A stretch of 64,000 nucleotides of DNA from Maricaulis salignorans (lineage in GTDB: Bacteria > Pseudomonadota > Alphaproteobacteria > Caulobacterales > Maricaulaceae): contig NZ_FNHG01000010.1 in the NCBI RefSeq assembly GCF_900103475.1, forward strand, positions 42,447 through 106,446. The letters run 5' to 3'. Positions within the stretch are counted from its first letter, which is position 1. Each line of letters begins with the position of its first letter. The notes under the pieces were generated by a model. The model saw only the letters and a program-made list of their open reading frames with translations, did not search any database and was not told the origin of the DNA. The translations under genes and the position numbers were made by a program. Positions 47,693 through 56,698 of this stretch are shown one piece after another.

Positions 47693-47776
47693 ATGCAATT
47701 CATGCTCGCAATCGCGACAATCATGGCCGTTGGCGCCGCATTCATCTACCGGGCCGAAAGCCGCCGCGAGGACTAG
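47693..47776 (+). CDS. Short single-membrane-segment peptide (27 residues)
   Basis: ATG at 47693 follows a very good GGGGGAGG site and opens a 27-codon frame that reads MQFMLAIATIMAVGAAFIYR and then AESRRED. One hydrophobic helix is followed by a charged C-terminus, the usual form of small inner-membrane peptides. It lies 99 bases upstream of the creatininase-family gene. It is too short for codon statistics to test; the ribosome-binding site and the topology are the evidence. Confidence 0.45.
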   Translation: MQFMLAIATIMAVGAAFIYRAESRRED

Positions 47777-47875
47777 CACCTCCGCGCTGCTACCCAGCAC
47801 TTGCACTTCGCGGCCGGGGCCGTTTATCTCGGCAATCCAATCCCGCTGCCCCCTCTTGCCGCGAAGGGCCCTGTC

Positions 47876-48637
47876 ATGCTGCTCCATCACGCCACCTGGC
47901 CTGAAGTCGAAACCTATCTGAAGCGCTGCAAGGGCATCGTGATTCCGATTGGCTCGACCGAACAGCACGGGCCCAATGGCCTCGTGGGCACCGATGCCAT
48001 CTGCCCGGAGGTGATCGCCACCGAGGCCGGTGCCGAAGCCGGTTTTCTCGTCGGCCCAACCTTCAATGTCGGCATTGCCCAGCACCATCTCGGTTTCCCG
48101 GGTTCGATGACGCTGCGTCCCTCGACCATGATCGCCGTCATCAATGACTGGACCGAGAGCCTGCTGCGCCACGGTTTCAAGCGGATCTATTTCTTCAACG
48201 GCCATGGCGGCAATATCACCACGATCAGCGCTGCCTTCGCCGAATTCTATGCGCAATGGTCGCTCGATGCCGAGCCCTGCCCGGCGCGGCTGATGCAGCG
48301 TAACTGGTGGGAATTGCCCGGCGTGATGGATACTTGCCGCACGCTCTTCCCGGTCGGCGAAGGCTCGCACGCCACAGCCTCGGAAGTCTCGGTGACGCAA
48401 TATGCTCTGCCCCATGCGATCAAATCGGTCGCCATGAGTCCGAAAATCGCGCCCTCGGGCAGTTTTACCGATGCTGCCGACTATCGCGCCCGCTTCCCCG
48501 ATGGCCGTATCGGCTCGGATCCGTCCCAGGCAACACCGGAAAAGGGCGCGCAGATCGTCGCCGTGGCGAAACAGGCGCTGATCGCCGATGTCGCGGAATT
48601 CTTCGAGATCAAACCCGCCGCCGCAGCCGCCCAGTAA
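47876..48637 (+). CDS. Creatininase family amidohydrolase
   Basis: The ATG at 47876 gives 253 residues (MLLHHATWPEVETYL); an in-frame TTG 25 codons upstream is unlikely. Metal-site residues are visible: Glu29 and His31 in S-T-E-Q-H-G-P-N-G, Asp40 in G-T-D-A-I-C and the NGHGGN motif. The family includes creatininase, arginine/formamide amidohydrolases such as ArfB, and mycofactocin protein MftE. No pathway partner is near, so the substrate cannot be assigned. Confidence 0.9.
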   Translation: MLLHHATWPEVETYLKRCKGIVIPIGSTEQHGPNGLVGTDAICPEVIATEAGAEAGFLVGPTFNVGIAQHHLGFPGSMTLRPSTMIAVINDWTESLLRHGFKRIYFFNGHGGNITTISAAFAEFYAQWSLDAEPCPARLMQRNWWELPGVMDTCRTLFPVGEGSHATASEVSVTQYALPHAIKSVAMSPKIAPSGSFTDAADYRARFPDGRIGSDPSQATPEKGAQIVAVAKQALIADVAEFFEIKPAAAAAQ

Positions 48638-48674
48638 CAGGCAGCCCACGGCGGCGCAGTGATATTCTCCGGGC

Positions 48675-49124
48675 CTATTCGGCCAGGGCGGCGACGAATT
48701 GCGCCTCAATCTTGTCGGTCGACTGGTTCACGACATCGCGCTCGCGTTCGAGCAGCTTGTCTTTCAGAGCCGGCGAATAATGGGGCCGCGCCTCGCCGAG
48801 TACATGCGCCGGGGCCAGCAGGACGAGCCGGTCGAATGAGCCCTTCTCCGCTTCCCGGTTCAGACGCCCGACCATCGACTGCACGAAATCATGCTTGGCC
48901 TGCATATGCCCGTCAGCGTGCTCCACAGCGGAGCGGGCACCACCCGTCTTCGAAATCCGGCCGGGACGATCGGAGCTATGATCATGAGCGGGTGGGTTAT
49001 CCAGCTCGTCCTGATCGACCAGTTTGAGATTGGGCTGATCGTCAAAGCCTTCATTGCGCCAGATCAGGGCTTTGCCGCCATCCAGGGCGGCGATCCAGGT
49101 GATGGCATCGATGGGTGTGCTCAC
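48675..49124 (-). CDS. Host attachment family protein
   Basis: A GTG at 49124 after a GGGAGA site gives 149 residues (VSTPIDAITWIAALDGGKAL). ALIWRNEGFDD, HMQAKHDFVQSMVGRLNREA and RLVLLAPAHVLGEARP are typical of the host-attachment (AtsE-like / bacterial eRF1-like) family, first found in Agrobacterium. Newer work places the family near archaeal/eukaryotic release-factor folds. Function here unknown. Confidence 0.82.
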   Translation of the reverse strand: MSTPIDAITWIAALDGGKALIWRNEGFDDQPNLKLVDQDELDNPPAHDHSSDRPGRISKTGGARSAVEHADGHMQAKHDFVQSMVGRLNREAEKGSFDRLVLLAPAHVLGEARPHYSPALKDKLLERERDVVNQSTDKIEAQFVAALAE

Positions 49125-49367
49125 GGCTATTCTCCCTTGCTGCATCCATCTCCAAAGCTGGGCCTGTGGCCGGCCAGACACAAGGGTGCCAGCCTGCGCA
49201 TATTGTCGCGGGACACAACAGGCCACCCCCTTGGCCGGCGCCGGAAGGGGACCGGTAGGAAACCGGTCGGGGCGAATCCGGCGGCCGCCGCAAATTTTCG
49301 TCCCGCAATGCCGGTTTTCCGCACGATACCGATTCCATGTCCCTGATTTCCCAGCTATTCAAGAGGA

Positions 49368-51881
49368 ATGGATATCGTTCTGGTCACAACGGTCATTGCC
49401 TCGCTTTTCCTCGTCATCGGCGCGGCTGAGCCGCTCGCTGCGCAATTGCGTCTGCCCTACACCGTGATCCTCGCCGTGCTCGGCATCCTGATCGGCTCCG
49501 GAGCGATCTTTTTCCTGCACACCGAGCTGACCGATGCCCTTAATCCGGTGGCCGAGGCGATCCTCGGCCTGCCGATCCGCTCCAACGTCTTCCTCTATGT
49601 CTTCCTACCCACCCTGCTCTTCCAGGCCACCCTGGGGATGAATTTGCGGCGCATGCTCGACGACTGGGTCCCCATTCTCGTCCTCGCCGTGGTCGCCGTC
49701 GTCGTGGCGACGCTGAGTGTCGGCTATGCGCTGGCCTGGGCCAGCGCGCTGCCACTGGCGGTCTGTCTCCTGGTCGGCGCCATCGTCTCGACCACCGACC
49801 CGTCAGCGGTGGTCTCGATCTTCCGCTCGATTTCGGCACCGCAAAGACTGGCGCGGATCATCGAGGGCGAGAGCCTGCTCAATGATGCCGCCGCGATCGC
49901 CCTGTTTGGCCTCTTCATGGGCTTCGTGATGCTGGAGGGCTCCGATCCCAGCCTTGGCGCCGCACTGGCACGCTTCCCGATCCTGATCGGCGGCGGCGTT
50001 CTGACGGGCTGGCTGGCGGGGCGGCTCACCGTCTGGGTCATGTCACTCCTGCCCCAGCATGAACTGGCGCAGATCTCGATTTCGGTGGCGCTGCCCTATC
50101 TCGTCTATATCGGCGCGGAACAGAGCATTGGCGCCTCGGGGGTGATCGCGGTCGTGGTCGCGGGCCTGACCATGAATCTGACCGGGCCCGGCCTCCTGCC
50201 ACCCCAGGCCTGGAGCAATCTGCGCGAAGTCTGGGACCTGCTCGCCCATTGGGCGATGGCACTGATCTTTATCCTCGCGGCCCTGTTGATTCCGCGGATT
50301 CTCGAGGAGGTCCGGGCCGGCGACTTCATGCTGATCGGGGTCGTCGTCCTGGCCGCCATCACGGCGCGCAGCGTGATCCTGTTCGGCCTGCTGCCGCTGC
50401 TGACCGTCATGCGGGTCTCGCCGGCCGTCGATGGCCCCTATCGCGCCGCGATCCTGTGGGGCGGACTGCGCGGTGCCGTCACGCTGGCGCTGGCGCTGGC
50501 GGTCACCGAAAGCGTCAGTGTTCCGGGCGAGATCAAGCGTGTCGTCGGTATTCTGGCGACCGGCTTTACCCTCTTCACCCTGATCGTGCAGGGCGCGACC
50601 CTGCGCACGGTGATCGGCTGGCTTGGCCTCGACCGGCTGTCGCCGATGGACCAGGCCCTGTCTCGCCAGGTCGTCGCCGTTGCGCTCCAGACCGTGCGCG
50701 AGGACGTGGCACGCACCAGCGAGAATTACGAACTGAGCCGCGACATTGTCCGCTCCGAGGCCAAACGCTTCGGCAAACGGCTCGACAAGGCGGTCAAGAC
50801 GGCCGAGGAGAGCGTCGACATTCTCGACCGCGATCGCGTCACCCTTGGCCTCGTCGCGCTGGCCGGGCATGAGCGCGACACCATCCTGGCCCGGATGCGC
50901 GAACGGACGATCTCAGCGCGGATGGCCGACCAGGTCCTGTCCGATGCCGACCGGCTGATCGAGGGTGCCCAGACCCATGGCCGCCGTGGCTATCAGCTCG
51001 CGGCGCGGCGCAGTGTCGCCTATGGCCGGGCCTTCCGGGCCGCGGTCTGGCTGCACAGCCGGCTTCGCCTGTCCGGCCCGCTGGCGCGCATGACGGCCGA
51101 CCGTTTCGAATTCCTGCTGTCCCAGCGCCTGATCCTGCGCGATCTCAATGCCTTCATTCATGGCCGCATCCGCCGGATCCATGGCCGCCAGGTCGCCGAT
51201 GTGCTGCACGATCTGCTCTCGCGCCGCATCGAGGCGGTGGAGACAGCACTGGAAGGCCTGCGCCTGCAATATCCCGGCTATGCCGACCAGCTGGAACGGC
51301 GCTTCATCCGGCGTACCGCCTTGCGCCTGGAAGAGCGCGAATACACCACCATGCTGGAAGACGGGCTGATCGGTTCGGAGGTTTTCACCGACCTGATGAA
51401 GGCGCTCGGCGATCGCCGCGCCGCGGCAGAACAGCGCCCGCGCCTGCTGATCGCGCCCCAGCGCGCCGAACTGGTCGGGCAATTCCCGCTCTTCGCCGAT
51501 CTCGACGAGGCCGCGCTCAAACGTCTGGGCGGCGCTCTGCGCACCCGTTATGCCAATGCCGGCGAAGTGATCATCCGCAAGACCAGCGTGGTGAAGAGCG
51601 TGTTCTTTATCGCCTCCGGCGCCGTCGAATTGCAGAGCGCCGGCCAGAGCTGGCGCCTCGGCGGCGGCGAGATGTTCGGGCAAATGGCCATCCTGATGCA
51701 AAAGCCCCGGCGCGCCGAAGCCCGCGCCATCGCCCCCTCAACCCTGCTCACCCTCGACGAGGAACGCTTCCGCCAACTGCTCGATGGCAGCGAAGCCCTG
51801 CGCAAGGCCGTCCGCGCCAGCGCTGAAAAGCGCGGCATCGATCCGGGAATACTTTTGTCGGATGATCACGCGGGCGAATGA
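49368..51881 (+). CDS. Cation/proton antiporter with C-terminal cyclic-nucleotide-binding domain (SOS1-like)
   Basis: The 837-residue product has about 12 membrane segments (1-410) of the CPA1 Na+/H+ exchanger family. It contains STTDPSAVVSIFRS and GESLLNDAAAIALF, where the ND pair is the ion-binding site. A long helical cytoplasmic region follows (430-690), then a cNMP-binding domain at about 705-815 (LFADLDEAALKRLGGALRTR, GEMFGQMAIL). This architecture is that of plant SOS1 and some bacterial NhaP relatives. Exports Na+ (or K+) in exchange for protons. The stop codon starts a tandem repeat. Confidence 0.9.
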   Translation: MDIVLVTTVIASLFLVIGAAEPLAAQLRLPYTVILAVLGILIGSGAIFFLHTELTDALNPVAEAILGLPIRSNVFLYVFLPTLLFQATLGMNLRRMLDDWVPILVLAVVAVVVATLSVGYALAWASALPLAVCLLVGAIVSTTDPSAVVSIFRSISAPQRLARIIEGESLLNDAAAIALFGLFMGFVMLEGSDPSLGAALARFPILIGGGVLTGWLAGRLTVWVMSLLPQHELAQISISVALPYLVYIGAEQSIGASGVIAVVVAGLTMNLTGPGLLPPQAWSNLREVWDLLAHWAMALIFILAALLIPRILEEVRAGDFMLIGVVVLAAITARSVILFGLLPLLTVMRVSPAVDGPYRAAILWGGLRGAVTLALALAVTESVSVPGEIKRVVGILATGFTLFTLIVQGATLRTVIGWLGLDRLSPMDQALSRQVVAVALQTVREDVARTSENYELSRDIVRSEAKRFGKRLDKAVKTAEESVDILDRDRVTLGLVALAGHERDTILARMRERTISARMADQVLSDADRLIEGAQTHGRRGYQLAARRSVAYGRAFRAAVWLHSRLRLSGPLARMTADRFEFLLSQRLILRDLNAFIHGRIRRIHGRQVADVLHDLLSRRIEAVETALEGLRLQYPGYADQLERRFIRRTALRLEEREYTTMLEDGLIGSEVFTDLMKALGDRRAAAEQRPRLLIAPQRAELVGQFPLFADLDEAALKRLGGALRTRYANAGEVIIRKTSVVKSVFFIASGAVELQSAGQSWRLGGGEMFGQMAILMQKPRRAEARAIAPSTLLTLDEERFRQLLDGSEALRKAVRASAEKRGIDPGILLSDDHAGE

Positions 51882-51917
51882 CGGGGGAGAGTGACGGGGG
51901 AGAGTGACGGGGGAGAG
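51879..51917 (+). repeat. Three tandem copies of a 13-base repeat beginning at the antiporter stop codon
   Basis: TGACGGGGGAGAG is repeated exactly three times (51879-51891, 51892-51904, 51905-51917); the first TGA is the antiporter stop. A fourth partial TGAC follows. Exact tandem copies suggest recent slippage. Confidence 0.95.
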
Positions 51918-51940
51918 TGACCCGCCTTCACCCGAAACCC

Positions 51941-51970
51941 CACCCACCGTCATCCCACCCACCGTCATCC
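51941..51970 (+). repeat. Direct repeat of 15 bases
   Basis: CACCCACCGTCATCC occurs twice in immediate tandem (51941-51955 and 51956-51970). The second copy runs into the left end of the foldback element, so the element's terminus has been duplicated. Confidence 0.9.
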
Positions 51971-52112
51971 CACGGTGCCCGGCTGCGCCTGCGCAGCCGT
52001 GTGTCCAGGGGACCTCAGCTATGAAGTTTGTGGGTGAGCGATGGCGGCGCCAATCGCCAGCCGGATCGCTGAGGTCCCCCGGATGCGCCTCGCGCACCGT
52101 GGGATGACGGTG
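51960..52112. repeat. Foldback (MITE-like) intergenic element
   Basis: A perfect 19-base terminal inverted repeat (51960-51978 with 52094-52112) encloses a second 12-base inverted repeat, GGGGACCTCAGC (52008-52019) and its complement (52068-52079). There is also a nearly palindromic centre around 52038-52058. The 19-base ends can themselves hairpin (CACCGT...ACGGTG). About 150 bases, no ORF. This layout fits a non-autonomous, dispersed repeat. Genome copy number cannot be seen here. Confidence 0.75.
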
Positions 52113-52154
52113 AGTTTTGGAGTTGAAGGGAGAGGGTGAGCGCAGCCCCGAGCC

Positions 52155-52505
52155 TCAAACCACCCTTACCTCACCCCCCACAACCTCAACCTCGACCCCC
52201 GTCAGCCCATAGCCCGCAGCCGGGCCACCGACACAAACTCCGTCCGTCGCCGCAAAGCTCGCCCCGTGCACCGGGCAGACGATGAACTGGCCCTCGTGCA
52301 GCATCACCTTGCCGCCGGGCAGGTTGAGCGGGCGCTGGGCGTGGGGGCAGGTGTTGAGGAAGGCGGTGACGGTCTGGCCGCGGCGGACCAGGATGACGGC
52401 GCCGTCATTCCAGGTGGAGGCGCGGGCGCCGGGGTCGGGCAGGTCGTCGAGGTGGCCAAGCACCGTTCCCGCTTTGGGCAGGCCAGACACCGGCATACCC
52501 GTCAT
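52155..52505 (-). CDS. Rieske-type 2Fe-2S ferredoxin
   Basis: The start at 52505 overlaps the YciI-like stop (ATGA) and gives 116 residues. Cluster ligands are Cys53-His55 (T-C-P-H) and Cys77-His80 (C-P-V-H), the standard Rieske pair, with the NirD-like / BphF-like small soluble fold. It is the last gene of the tsaD-gpsA-yciI-Rieske series; no oxygenase or nitrite reductase is nearby, so its partner is unknown. Confidence 0.92.
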   Translation of the reverse strand: MTGMPVSGLPKAGTVLGHLDDLPDPGARASTWNDGAVILVRRGQTVTAFLNTCPHAQRPLNLPGGKVMLHEGQFIVCPVHGASFAATDGVCVGGPAAGYGLTGVEVEVVGGEVRVV

Positions 52506-52798
52506 GGATTGAGGCCGGCGGGCGGGTTGAACACCCACTTATAGGGCGCGGCCTCGACCGACTGGAACAGGCCGGCGATGGCATAGGGGTCCTTGGCCAG
52601 CCAGGCATTGAGGGCGGCGCGGCTCTCCATCTCGACGATCAGGAGCGAGCCGGCGGGCTTGTCGTCACGGCCGAGCCAGGGGCCCGCAGCCTTGATCCGC
52701 TCACCGGCGGCGGTCAGCCAGTCGAGATGGGCCGGGCGGTTGGCGAGGCGGATATCGAGGGCGCCGGGCTTGTCGGTGGCGTGGACCATGAAGAGCAT
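52502..52798 (-). CDS. YciI family protein
   Basis: The 98-residue product ([20 protein letters not shown]) has the YciI dimeric alpha-beta barrel pattern: RPAHLDWL, GPWLGRDDKPAGSLLIVEME and WLAKDPYAIAGLF. Function unknown; the conserved His-Asp pair suggests a hydrolase or small-molecule binding role. Start and upstream gpsA stop share one base; the downstream Rieske gene overlaps by four. YciI beside gpsA is a common alphaproteobacterial arrangement. Confidence 0.92.
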   Translation of the reverse strand: MLFMVHATDKPGALDIRLANRPAHLDWLTAAGERIKAAGPWLGRDDKPAGSLLIVEMESRAALNAWLAKDPYAIAGLFQSVEAAPYKWVFNPPAGLNP

Positions 52799-53799
52799 CA
52801 GGCGGATTCCAGCGTGAAGGGGCGAGCGAGCAGGGCTTCGATGGCGTCCTCGACACTGGTGCGGCCGGCGAGAATATCGTCAACGGCTTCGCAGATCGGC
52901 ATTTCGACGCCGTGTCGTTTCGCCAGCGCAACGACTGCGGGCGCGCTGGCCACGCCTTCGGTGACCGAGCGGCGGCTGCCGAGAATATCGTCCAGATGCA
53001 CGCCGCGCCCCAGCGCCAGACCGCAGGACATATTGCGCGATTGCGGCGAGGAACAGGTCAGCACCAGATCGCCCAGCCCGCACAGGCCGGCCAGCGTCTC
53101 GCGCCTGGCACCCAGCGCCAGGGCCAGCCGTGTCATCTCGGCGAAACCGCGCGCGATCAGTGCTGCATGGGCCGATTTGCCCAGGCCGCGTCCCTCGACA
53201 ATACCGCAACCGATCGCCAGCACATTCTTCACCGCGCCGCCGATTTCCGCGCCGATCAGATCGGTCGCCAGATAGGGGCGAAAGCGCGGCGTGCCGAGCG
53301 CCTCGATCAGCGCAGTGCCGATCGCCTCATCCTTGCAGGCCAGGGTCACCGCTGTGGGCAGGCCCTGGGCGGTATCAATGGCAAAGCTCGGTCCCGACAA
53401 CACCGCCGGAATGGCTGAAGGGATGGTCTCGCCCAGCACCTGGGTCATCATCGACAGGCTCGATTGCTCGATACCCTTGGCGCACAGGATGATCGGCAGG
53501 CCGCGCCTGGCGAAGGGGGCGAATTTTTCCAGCGTGCCGCGCAAATGCTGCGCCGGGGCCACGGCCAGAACCGCGTCGCAGACATCGAGATCCGCCATCG
53601 CCGTCACCGCCGCGATACTCGGCTCCAGCACCACATCGGGCAGGAAGATCGTGTTCTCGTGTTTGTTATTGATCACATCGGCGACGTCTTGCTCGAAGGA
53701 CCAGATCAATACATCGCGGCCGGCCTTGGCCGCCGTCTGCGCCAGCGCCGTGCCCCAGGCACCGGCCCCGATCACGCCAATCGTCTGAAAATCTGTCAC
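52798..53799 (-). CDS. gpsA: NAD(P)-dependent glycerol-3-phosphate dehydrogenase
   Basis: Makes sn-glycerol-3-phosphate for phospholipids. The 333-residue protein starts with a Rossmann motif ([15 protein letters not shown]), then [17 protein letters not shown], and the catalytic lysine segment [27 protein letters not shown] is a substrate-binding loop. It overlaps tsaD by four bases upstream and yciI by one downstream. Confidence 0.97.
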   Translation of the reverse strand: MTDFQTIGVIGAGAWGTALAQTAAKAGRDVLIWSFEQDVADVINNKHENTIFLPDVVLEPSIAAVTAMADLDVCDAVLAVAPAQHLRGTLEKFAPFARRGLPIILCAKGIEQSSLSMMTQVLGETIPSAIPAVLSGPSFAIDTAQGLPTAVTLACKDEAIGTALIEALGTPRFRPYLATDLIGAEIGGAVKNVLAIGCGIVEGRGLGKSAHAALIARGFAEMTRLALALGARRETLAGLCGLGDLVLTCSSPQSRNMSCGLALGRGVHLDDILGSRRSVTEGVASAPAVVALAKRHGVEMPICEAVDDILAGRTSVEDAIEALLARPFTLESA

Positions 53800-54929
53800 G
53801 CCTTTGGTCCTTTTCGTCCCGAGCCGATCACCGGGTCCAATCTGGCCGAGACCGCGTCCAAAGGCCAGCGCGCCCGCGCCGGGGCGTCGAGCCCGTCAGT
53901 CTCGCCCCTGAGCAAATGTTCCAGTCCGGCCAGCGCGATCATCGCCGCATTATCGGTGCACCAGCGCATCGGCGGTGCGATCAGGCGGAAACCTTCCTCG
54001 CGCGCCGCCGTTTCGAGCATTTTGCGCACCGTCTGATTGGCCGCAACACCGCCGGCGACGACAAAGGGTAGTGGAGCGGTCGTCTGCGGCAGGCTGGCAG
54101 CAAACTCGCGCATGGCCCGCCGTGACCTTGTAGCAAGGGTACGGGCAATCGCCGTTTGCACTGACGCAGCAAGGTCGGCGCGGTCCTGGTCGCCGGGATT
54201 CTCGAACCCGTCCCAGATCTGACGCGCCGCCGTCTTCAGCCCCGCAAAGGAAAAATCGCAACCGGGACGGCCCCTTAGCGGGTTGGGCAGATCAAAGCGC
54301 TTGGCATTGCCATTGGCGGCGCAGCGCTCCAGCGCCGGCCCACCGGGAAAACCCAGCCCCATCACCTTCGCCGTCTTGTCAAAAGCCTCGCCGGCGGCAT
54401 CATCCAGGGTCGATCCCAGACGCCGGTAAATTCCGAAATCTTCCACACAAATCAATTGCGTATGCCCACCCGAGACGAGCAGGAGCAGATAGGGAAAGTC
54501 GAGATTCTCACTCAGCCGCGGCGACAGCGCATGCCCTTCAAGATGATTGACCGCAATCAAGGGCTTGCCCGACCCCAGCGCCATCCCCTTCGCCGTCATC
54601 AGCGCGGCCATCACCCCGCCGATAAGTCCCGGTCCGGAGGTCGCGGCAATGCCGTCAATTTCGGCCAAACTCAGCCCCGCTTCCTGCAAGGCCTGCCCGG
54701 CCAGCCCTGACATGGCTTCCGCATGCGCCCGCGCGGCAATCTCCGGCACCACACCGCCAAACGGCGCATGGGCTTCGGTCTGACCGAGGATAAGGTCGGA
54801 CAACACTTCGATCTCGCCTGTGGCGGATCGGCGCAGCACGGCCGCTGCGGTCTCGTCACAGCTTGATTCAAGCCCGAGCACGGTCAGTGTGCCGTCTTGC
54901 GCTAAGGGGGATGGCGAGGCTAAGTCCAT
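53796..54929 (-). CDS. tsaD: tRNA N6-adenosine threonylcarbamoyltransferase
   Basis: Transfers the threonylcarbamoyl group to A37 of ANN-decoding tRNAs, with TsaB and TsaE. The 377-residue ASKHA-fold protein shows [15 protein letters not shown], the metal-binding [17 protein letters not shown] and [12 protein letters not shown]. The start at 54929 leaves 57 bases to the divergent hemC. tsaD and hemC back-to-back is a conserved alphaproteobacterial layout. Confidence 0.97.
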   Translation of the reverse strand: MDLASPSPLAQDGTLTVLGLESSCDETAAAVLRRSATGEIEVLSDLILGQTEAHAPFGGVVPEIAARAHAEAMSGLAGQALQEAGLSLAEIDGIAATSGPGLIGGVMAALMTAKGMALGSGKPLIAVNHLEGHALSPRLSENLDFPYLLLLVSGGHTQLICVEDFGIYRRLGSTLDDAAGEAFDKTAKVMGLGFPGGPALERCAANGNAKRFDLPNPLRGRPGCDFSFAGLKTAARQIWDGFENPGDQDRADLAASVQTAIARTLATRSRRAMREFAASLPQTTAPLPFVVAGGVAANQTVRKMLETAAREEGFRLIAPPMRWCTDNAAMIALAGLEHLLRGETDGLDAPARARWPLDAVSARLDPVIGSGRKGPKA

Positions 54930-54986
54930 GTCTGTTCGATAACCTCACCGCCGGGATCCCGCAACGTGCCGCTACCGTCCAAGCCC

Positions 54987-55931
54987 ATGCCCATCGCCAC
55001 CCGGCGCTCCCCCCTCGCTCTTGTCCAGGCCCGCGACGTCCAGGCGCGACTGGCCCGCCTGCATGGCGTCGAGGACGAGATGCGCGACACCGTCTTCCCG
55101 ATCCTCGGCCTGTTGAGCACCGGCGACCAGATCCAGGACCGCGCCCTGATCGAGGCCGGCGGCAAGGGCCTGTTCACCAAGGAAATCGACGAGGCCCTGC
55201 TGGAGCGCCGCGCCGCCTTCGCCGTGCACTCGATGAAGGATGTCCAGACCGAACTGCCCGAAGGCATTGAACTTGGGGCGATTCTCGAGCGCGAAGACGC
55301 TCGCGACATGCTGCTGGCCCGCGGCGGCGAAACCCGGCTCGCGGATCTGCCGCAGGGCGTGGTGATTGGCACGGCCAGCCTGCGCCGCCAGGCCCAGGCG
55401 CTGTATCAGCGGCCCGACCTGTCAGTGGTGGTGCTGCGCGGCAATGTCGATACCCGGCTGGGCCGGCTCGCCTCCGGTGAAATCTATGCCACCTTCCTCG
55501 CCCGCGCCGGCCTCAACCGGCTTGGCCGCAAGGAAGCGGACGCCGAACCCCTGGCGCTGTCGGAAATGCTCCCCGCCGCCGCCCAGGGCGCTGTCGGCGT
55601 AGCGATTCGCAGCGATGATGACCGGGCCCGCGAACTGTTAATGCCGCTCAACCACCGCGAAACCGAACTGACGACCCTGGCCGAGCGCGCCTTCCTGGCA
55701 AGGCTTGACGGCTCCTGTCGCACCCCGATCGCGGCCCATGTGCATATCGAATCAATGGACTTCACCGGCGAAGTTTTGACTCCTGATGGTCAGGTCCGTT
55801 GGCGGGAACAGATGCGATTCGATATGAAAACAGCCACCAGAACCAGCGCGATAGCCGCCGGCCAATCCCTCGGCCAGGCGGTCAGGGACGCGGCCGGCGA
55901 TCAACTCGCCGCCGCGCTTGCCAACGCATGA
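54987..55931 (+). CDS. hemC: Porphobilinogen deaminase (hydroxymethylbilane synthase)
   Basis: Polymerises four porphobilinogens into hydroxymethylbilane. The ATG at 54987 (MPIATRRSPLALVQARD) gives 314 residues and puts the dipyrromethane-binding cysteine at Cys244 (L-D-G-S-C-R-T-P), close to Cys242 of E. coli. An in-frame GTG seven codons earlier is possible. GKGLFTKEIDEALL, HSMKDVQTELP and RGNVDTRLGRL are family motifs. It overlaps hemD by four bases. Confidence 0.96.
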   Translation: MPIATRRSPLALVQARDVQARLARLHGVEDEMRDTVFPILGLLSTGDQIQDRALIEAGGKGLFTKEIDEALLERRAAFAVHSMKDVQTELPEGIELGAILEREDARDMLLARGGETRLADLPQGVVIGTASLRRQAQALYQRPDLSVVVLRGNVDTRLGRLASGEIYATFLARAGLNRLGRKEADAEPLALSEMLPAAAQGAVGVAIRSDDDRARELLMPLNHRETELTTLAERAFLARLDGSCRTPIAAHVHIESMDFTGEVLTPDGQVRWREQMRFDMKTATRTSAIAAGQSLGQAVRDAAGDQLAAALANA

Positions 55932-56665
55932 CGGTCCTGGTCACACGCGGCTGGCCCGGTGCCAAACGCACCGCTACAGAACTGCGCGCTCGCGGGATTG
56001 ATCCGATTATTGCGCCCGTACTCGACATCAATTTTCGCGCCCGCATCGAGGTTGACCTGACCGGGGTCCAGGCCCTGGTCTTCACCAGTGGCAATGGTGT
56101 GCGTGCCTGGGGTCCCCGGCGCCCGGAGCGCGACCTGCCCGTCTACACAGTCGGCGACAGCACCGCCGCCGATGCGCGCAAGGCCGGATTTCGAAAAGTC
56201 CTGTCGGCGAACGGCGATATCCACGATCTGGCGGCGTTGATCAAACGCAAGGTCAAACCGCAAAACGGCGCGCTCCTGCATGTCCGCGGCATCCATGTCG
56301 CCGGTGATCTGGCCGGCGCGCTGAAAGCGGACGGCTATCAGGTGCGCGACGTGATCGGTTATGGCGCGGTCGCCGTCGACGCCCTGCGGGAGGACGCCAT
56401 CGCGGCGATCCTGTGCGGCGCGCCCGTCGCCGTGCTGATCCATTCGGCGCGCGGCGCCAAGACCTTCCTCGACCTGGTACGAAAATTCGGATTGCAGGCC
56501 TGGCTGAAAGCGGTGACCGCCTATGGCATCAGCGCCAATGCCTTGAAGCCACTGGAAAACGCCGGCTTTGCCGAACTGGTCGCAGCGGCACATCCCAGTG
56601 AGGAAGCCCTGCTGGACCTGCTGGTTCATCCCATGGAACTGGCGCCGCTGGGCGACGCATCATAA
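55928..56665 (+). CDS. hemD: Uroporphyrinogen-III synthase
   Basis: Closes hydroxymethylbilane with inversion of ring D. The ATGA overlap with hemC sets the start; the product is 245 residues. The sequence is poorly conserved, as usual for HemD, but VLVTRGWPGAKRTATELRARG, VFTSGNGVRAW, YTVGDSTAADARKAGF and the two-lobed pattern are recognisable. Its position between hemC and the mitofilin-like gene supports the call. Confidence 0.9.
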   Translation: MTVLVTRGWPGAKRTATELRARGIDPIIAPVLDINFRARIEVDLTGVQALVFTSGNGVRAWGPRRPERDLPVYTVGDSTAADARKAGFRKVLSANGDIHDLAALIKRKVKPQNGALLHVRGIHVAGDLAGALKADGYQVRDVIGYGAVAVDALREDAIAAILCGAPVAVLIHSARGAKTFLDLVRKFGLQAWLKAVTAYGISANALKPLENAGFAELVAAAHPSEEALLDLLVHPMELAPLGDAS

Positions 56666-56698
56666 GGTGCGAGAAACCTAGCTGAATCGCGTATTGAG

